Assembly (NCBI RefSeq): GCF_019430945.1
Contig: NZ_JAHYCB010000011.1
Coordinates: 104,104 to 168,103 of the forward strand
Origin: Neorhizobium populisoli
GTDB taxonomy: Bacteria; Pseudomonadota; Alphaproteobacteria; Rhizobiales; Rhizobiaceae
Direction of reading: 5' to 3'
Length of the DNA: 64,000 bases
A program made the translations under genes and the position numbers. The stretch's first letter is position 1, and every line of letters begins with the position of its first letter. The notes beneath the pieces were generated by a model. It did not search any database. It saw nothing but the letters and a program-made list of their open reading frames with translations, and was not told the origin of the DNA. Positions 60,711-64,000 of the stretch are shown here, one piece after another.

Positions 60711-62669
60711 ATGATTTATCTGAGCGAACTCCAGGCTAGCATAGCGCAGCTACTACTTGTGACGGGCATCGCGCTGGTGGTGCCAACGGTTCTGAGTAGC
60801 GGTCGCACGCGCGATAGGAAGATCCTGTTCAGTATCGGCATATTGCTATCATGTCGCTATTTCTGGTGGCGCGCATCTGAGACCATAGCGCCTTTCGGAT
60901 TTACAGCCGATTGCCTGCTCAGCTGGAGTTTCCTTGCTTTAGAGGGGGCGTCACTTCTTTCGTCGATCAGTGCCTTCACGATCATGATGAGGAAAACCGA
61001 TCGGTCTGCGGAGGTCGAACGTTTCAAAGCTTGGTGGTCTCCAAATCCCGCACCTCGAGTCGCCATCTTGATCGCGACGTACAACGAAGATCGCAAAGTG
61101 CTGGAACGAACGATTGTCGGTTCGAAGGCGGTCGATCATCCCAACAAGCAAGTTCTTGTACTGGACGACGGGCGCCGTGACTGGCTGCGGGACTACTGTC
61201 TGGTGCAAGACGTGCGCTACGTGCGGCGGCCGGACAACAAGGGTTCCAAAGCTGGAAACATCAATCACACGCTACGCCTTCTCGCCGAGGACACCACCCC
61301 TCCCGATTTCATAGCGGTCTTGGATGCGGACTTCGTGCCGCACGGGGATTTCCTCGAGCGTGCGCTGGCGCTGTTTCACGATGACGATGTCGGCCTTGTT
61401 CAAACACCGCAACATTTTTTCAACGCGGATCCGATACAGCACAATCTGGGCCTCAGCAGATCATATCCCGACGAGCAGCGTTTCTTCTTCGATCATCTTC
61501 AACCGTCCAGGGACGGATGGGGTATCGCTTTTTGCTGCGGCACGTCGTCTGTTATCCGCTTTTCCGCGGTGCAGAAAATCGGCGGCTTCCCAACTGACAG
61601 TATCACCGAAGATTTCATGCTGACGCTTGCGTTACAAGAGAGAGGGTTTCGGACGGTCTATCTGAACGAGGCGCTGACGGAGGGTCTCGCGCCGGAGGGC
61701 CTTAAAGAATACGTGACCCAGCGGGCGAGATGGTGCCTTGGGCTCATGCAGATCGCGCGCGGCCGGCTGGGGCCGCTGTCGCGAAACAAACTCAGATTTC
61801 GCGATCGCTGGAGTGTCGCCGACAGCGTGCTCTTCTGGCTCAGCAGCTTTTCGTTTCGCCTTGCCTGCTTCGTCTTTCCGCTTTTCTATTGGTTCTTTAA
61901 TGTCACCATCGTCGATGCGTCGGTCTCGGATGTCATCCGGTACTTCGGCGTATACTTCGCCTGGATCCTGTTCGTCCTGAATTTCGTCTCAGGAGGTCTA
62001 GTCGTTCCGATCGTCAACGACGTCAGCCAGCTTCTTGGCGCCATACCGATCACGCGCGCTGCGATCACCGGCCTTGTTAAACCTCATGGTCATCCTTTCA
62101 GCGTGACAGCGAAGGGCGGCGACCGGACAAAGGTCGTGGTGCAATGGCGCCTGATGCGTCCTTTCCTGATTATCCTGGTGCTGACGCTTTTTGGCGTCGT
62201 GCTCGGAATTTTCTCCGACCGCTTTGCGTTCAACGACGCAGGGGACGGGAAGGCTATCATTCTGTTCTGGACGCTCTATAACGTGTTGACCTTGACTGTA
62301 ACCCTTGTCGTTTGTGTGGAGCTACCGAGGGTGGAACAGCATCTCGGTGACAGGCCTGAACGCTGTGACCTGATAACGAAGACGGGGCTACAACGGGTCT
62401 GGCTTACCGATCTATCACAAGAGACGGCCAGGGTGCGTGGAGCGGATCTGGCCGCTGGAATAGCATTATCTCTTGTCGTTGCCGACGTCGGCACCATTGA
62501 GGCGCAGGTTCTTGAGACGACGGACGATGGAGGGGTTCTCTCCCTGCAGCTCGTTGCTGCGCAACATGAAGCTCTGTTGCGCCGGCTTTACGCAGGCGGC
62601 GACGTGCCGAGTGTTACTAAGACGCGTATTGGAGCTCTCATTCGCGACGCGTTTGGCCGCTTTTTGTAG
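60711..62669 (+). CDS. bgsA: Processive GT2 glucan synthase, BgsA-like
   Basis: A 652-residue membrane glycosyltransferase. Order: two or three N-terminal helices, then the GT2 domain with ILIATYNEDRKVLERTIVGS, VLVLDDGRRD (about 151), VLDADFVPHGDF (DxD about 205), SITEDFMLTL (TED about 298), and QRARWCLG (QxxRW about 337), then four further helices, and a C-terminal soluble region (about 545-652). Its place after bgsB and its form match BgsA, which makes mixed-linkage (1,3)(1,4)-beta-glucan activated by c-di-GMP through its C-terminus rather than a PilZ domain. A cellulose-type product is the alternative. It overlaps the convergent gene by 32 nt. Confidence 0.82.
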   Translation: MIYLSELQASIAQLLLVTGIALVVPTVLSSGRTRDRKILFSIGILLSCRYFWWRASETIAPFGFTADCLLSWSFLALEGASLLSSISAFTIMMRKTDRSAEVERFKAWWSPNPAPRVAILIATYNEDRKVLERTIVGSKAVDHPNKQVLVLDDGRRDWLRDYCLVQDVRYVRRPDNKGSKAGNINHTLRLLAEDTTPPDFIAVLDADFVPHGDFLERALALFHDDDVGLVQTPQHFFNADPIQHNLGLSRSYPDEQRFFFDHLQPSRDGWGIAFCCGTSSVIRFSAVQKIGGFPTDSITEDFMLTLALQERGFRTVYLNEALTEGLAPEGLKEYVTQRARWCLGLMQIARGRLGPLSRNKLRFRDRWSVADSVLFWLSSFSFRLACFVFPLFYWFFNVTIVDASVSDVIRYFGVYFAWILFVLNFVSGGLVVPIVNDVSQLLGAIPITRAAITGLVKPHGHPFSVTAKGGDRTKVVVQWRLMRPFLIILVLTLFGVVLGIFSDRFAFNDAGDGKAIILFWTLYNVLTLTVTLVVCVELPRVEQHLGDRPERCDLITKTGLQRVWLTDLSQETARVRGADLAAGIALSLVVADVGTIEAQVLETTDDGGVLSLQLVAAQHEALLRRLYAGGDVPSVTKTRIGALIRDAFGRFL

Positions 62670-63747
62670 GGGAGAGAGCCACTTTCGCTTGCAGCTTGGC
62701 AATGGACGAGGCGATCATGTTCAGCTCCCTCGTTCTCCTGGATTCAAACGGGTACACATCATCGCCCGCTGCAATTCGGGCCGCGTTATCGGCGAGCTGG
62801 CCAAACGGCCTGATGAAGACGACCACAAAGACGGCGCTCATCAATATCAACAGAAGACCGAAGAGAGCGAGGTTCCATAGAAGGCCAGTGGAGAACTGGC
62901 GGTTCGGCTCCGCTAGCTTGCTCGCGTCGATCCTGGCGATCATACTCCAGCCAAAGCGGGGCAGATCCTGATAATCGAGTTCGGGCAACACGGCCGTGAA
63001 ATAAGGTCTTCCGTCCGGCCACGTCTCGACGTTGACAGCAGAGGCACCGGTTCGCGCTGTGCGGAAGCTGGCAAGATCCGGCGAATGGTAAATGCCGCCG
63101 TCCGTCGCGATCACGGCGTCCCCATTGACGTTGACGAGAAACAGATCCACGTCGAGAGACGTAGCCATTTCTTTCAAAAGACGTTGAGCCCACTTGTAGT
63201 TCAGGTGATAGCCGAGAACACCCGCGACAGAACCATTCGCGCTTCTGATCGGCGAAGCCAGGTCCAGGAACCGGCGGGGTTCTGTCCCTTGCGGCGGCAA
63301 AAGCGAGGCCAGTAAAACGGCTTCATGAACGTCGCCAGCGAAATCCCCTTTTAGCCCCTGCTGATACCATGGGCGAGAAGCGACGCTTGCGTTCAAGAGC
63401 AGGCCGTTCGAAGCTGTTCTCACGACGCCGTCAATTCCAGCGTAGCCGGCCCAGGATATTAAACTACCTGATCCGACAACTAGGCTCAGCGCCTGATCCA
63501 GTTCTGTCGGCTTGTCCGGATCAAGCTTTTGTGCAACGGCCTTCAGCCCTTCCCATTCTCGATGCAGCGCGGATGAGAAGGCAACTTGTGCACCACGCAC
63601 ACGGGTCTCGACGGCAACAGCCAGGGCGCTCTCCTGATACGCTGTCACCCGCTCGTTAAGAGTCGCATAGCCTAGGGCGCCGGCTAACAAAGCGCTGAGA
63701 AATACGAAGGTGATGGTGGCCGTGGCGAGACCGGGGAGACGGGACAT
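62638..63747 (-). CDS. Cache-HAMP membrane sensor without output domain
   Basis: About 370 residues: an N-terminal helix (ATATITFVFLSALLAGALGY), a large periplasmic Cache-like sensor domain (about 35-285), a second helix (LALFGLLLILMSAVFVVVFI), and a HAMP linker (RPFGQLADNAARIAAGDDVY) followed by a 30-residue end. No kinase, cyclase or methyl-accepting domain follows. The ATG at 63747 has AAGGAG seven bases upstream and replaces a longer frame from 63786. It converges on bgsA, overlapping by 32 bp, so it may sense a signal controlling the glucan synthase (inference). Confidence 0.82.
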   Translation of the reverse strand: MSRLPGLATATITFVFLSALLAGALGYATLNERVTAYQESALAVAVETRVRGAQVAFSSALHREWEGLKAVAQKLDPDKPTELDQALSLVVGSGSLISWAGYAGIDGVVRTASNGLLLNASVASRPWYQQGLKGDFAGDVHEAVLLASLLPPQGTEPRRFLDLASPIRSANGSVAGVLGYHLNYKWAQRLLKEMATSLDVDLFLVNVNGDAVIATDGGIYHSPDLASFRTARTGASAVNVETWPDGRPYFTAVLPELDYQDLPRFGWSMIARIDASKLAEPNRQFSTGLLWNLALFGLLLILMSAVFVVVFIRPFGQLADNAARIAAGDDVYPFESRRTRELNMIASSIAKLQAKVALSPTKSGQTRRE

Positions 63748-63955
63748 GGCTGGCTCCTTGCAGACCCATGAATGTAAGAGGATCATGCAGCTAATCCAGC
63801 AGCCCCGGAAAACACGTTTAAATGTTCTTTATGGATGTTTCATACCGAAACGCAAAGCGGGACAAGACAGGTAATACCAGTTGTCACTGATGCTGACTCT
63901 TGGGGTTCCCAAAGCCGGACGAATCTGAATCGATGGCGCAAACAGGAGGTTTGCG

Positions 63956-64000
63956 ATGGGTTCAGCGCTTTCATTACGGTCGGACTTCGACGGAGCCAGG
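63956..64000 (+). mobile_element. Start of an IS630-type transposase
   Basis: An ATG with AGGAGGT upstream reads MGSALSLRSDFDGAR before the window ends. The MGxALSxRxDF start is typical of IS630-family transposases. Only 15 codons are visible, so completeness cannot be judged. Confidence 0.6.

Noticed and set aside
1..64000. CRISPR array, rRNA operon, repABC or oriV
   Set aside because: No regularly spaced repeats, rRNA or replication genes seen anywhere in the window.

Overview
The window looks like accessory, probably plasmid-borne, DNA of a Rhizobiaceae member (Rhizobium, Agrobacterium or Sinorhizobium type). This is inferred from family content, not from a marker gene: DUF982, DUF6894 and DUF2946 proteins, a PhnA-like membrane protein, a TIGR04290-type methyltransferase, an ExoD protein, a bgsBA-like pair, GC-rich codons and promoters of the alphaproteobacterial EcfG (general stress) type. 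There is no rRNA, tRNA, CRISPR array or replication origin. The only ribosomal gene is an rpsU paralogue.

Layout. 1-3 kb: the end of a sugar-modification operon (CgeB-type glycosyltransferase, SDR epimerase/decarboxylase, methyltransferase). 3-10 kb: small stress-type membrane or hypothetical proteins, an exonuclease and an MscS channel, then IS110 debris and a Kef-type antiporter fused to a chemoreceptor fragment. 10.7-19.3 kb: transporters (MFS, NCS1, a dead DHA2 MFS, SLC13 with RCK_C domains) around DUF309, rpsU and DUF982 genes. 19.7-29.2 kb: a stress-response block (ferritin-like DUF892, DUF6766, SDR, L,D-transpeptidase, YidB, PhnA-like, histidine phosphatase, NAD(P)HX dehydratase, DUF72). 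29.2-32.9 kb: a copper operon (DUF2946, PepSY, PCuAC, SCO). 33-36.9 kb: an iron-complex ABC importer with a DMT permease. 38.3-41.2 kb: a c-di-GMP pair (GAF-GGDEF-EAL and HD-GYP). 41.6-46.4 kb: two toxin-antitoxin pairs, a FAD monooxygenase with its TetR repressor, and IS3 and integrase debris. 46.5-54.4 kb: arsenic/chromate island arsR-arsC-arsN2-acr3-arsC2-arsH-MFS-chrA, preceded by a dead arsC copy and an exoD pair. 54.4-59.3 kb: gene debris (mgtC, SRAP, an acyl-carrier-like fragment, a decayed paralogue of the 15.3 kb gene). 59.5-62.7 kb: a membrane-fusion/GT2 pair resembling bgsBA, the cyclic-di-GMP-activated mixed-linkage beta-glucan synthase of Sinorhizobium meliloti, followed by a convergent Cache-HAMP sensor. 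The window ends in the first codons of an IS630-type transposase.

How the genes work together. Three themes recur. (1) Five sequences match or nearly match the EcfG promoter pattern (GGAAC-N16-CGTT type), all in front of stress-type genes, and two of them are divergent in one 309-bp gap. (2) Metal and metalloid handling: copper, iron, arsenic, chromate. (3) c-di-GMP turnover enzymes share the window with a glucan synthase of a c-di-GMP-activated type. About a dozen genes are broken, several by one-base changes in homopolymer runs, so either real decay or assembly error must be considered for these.
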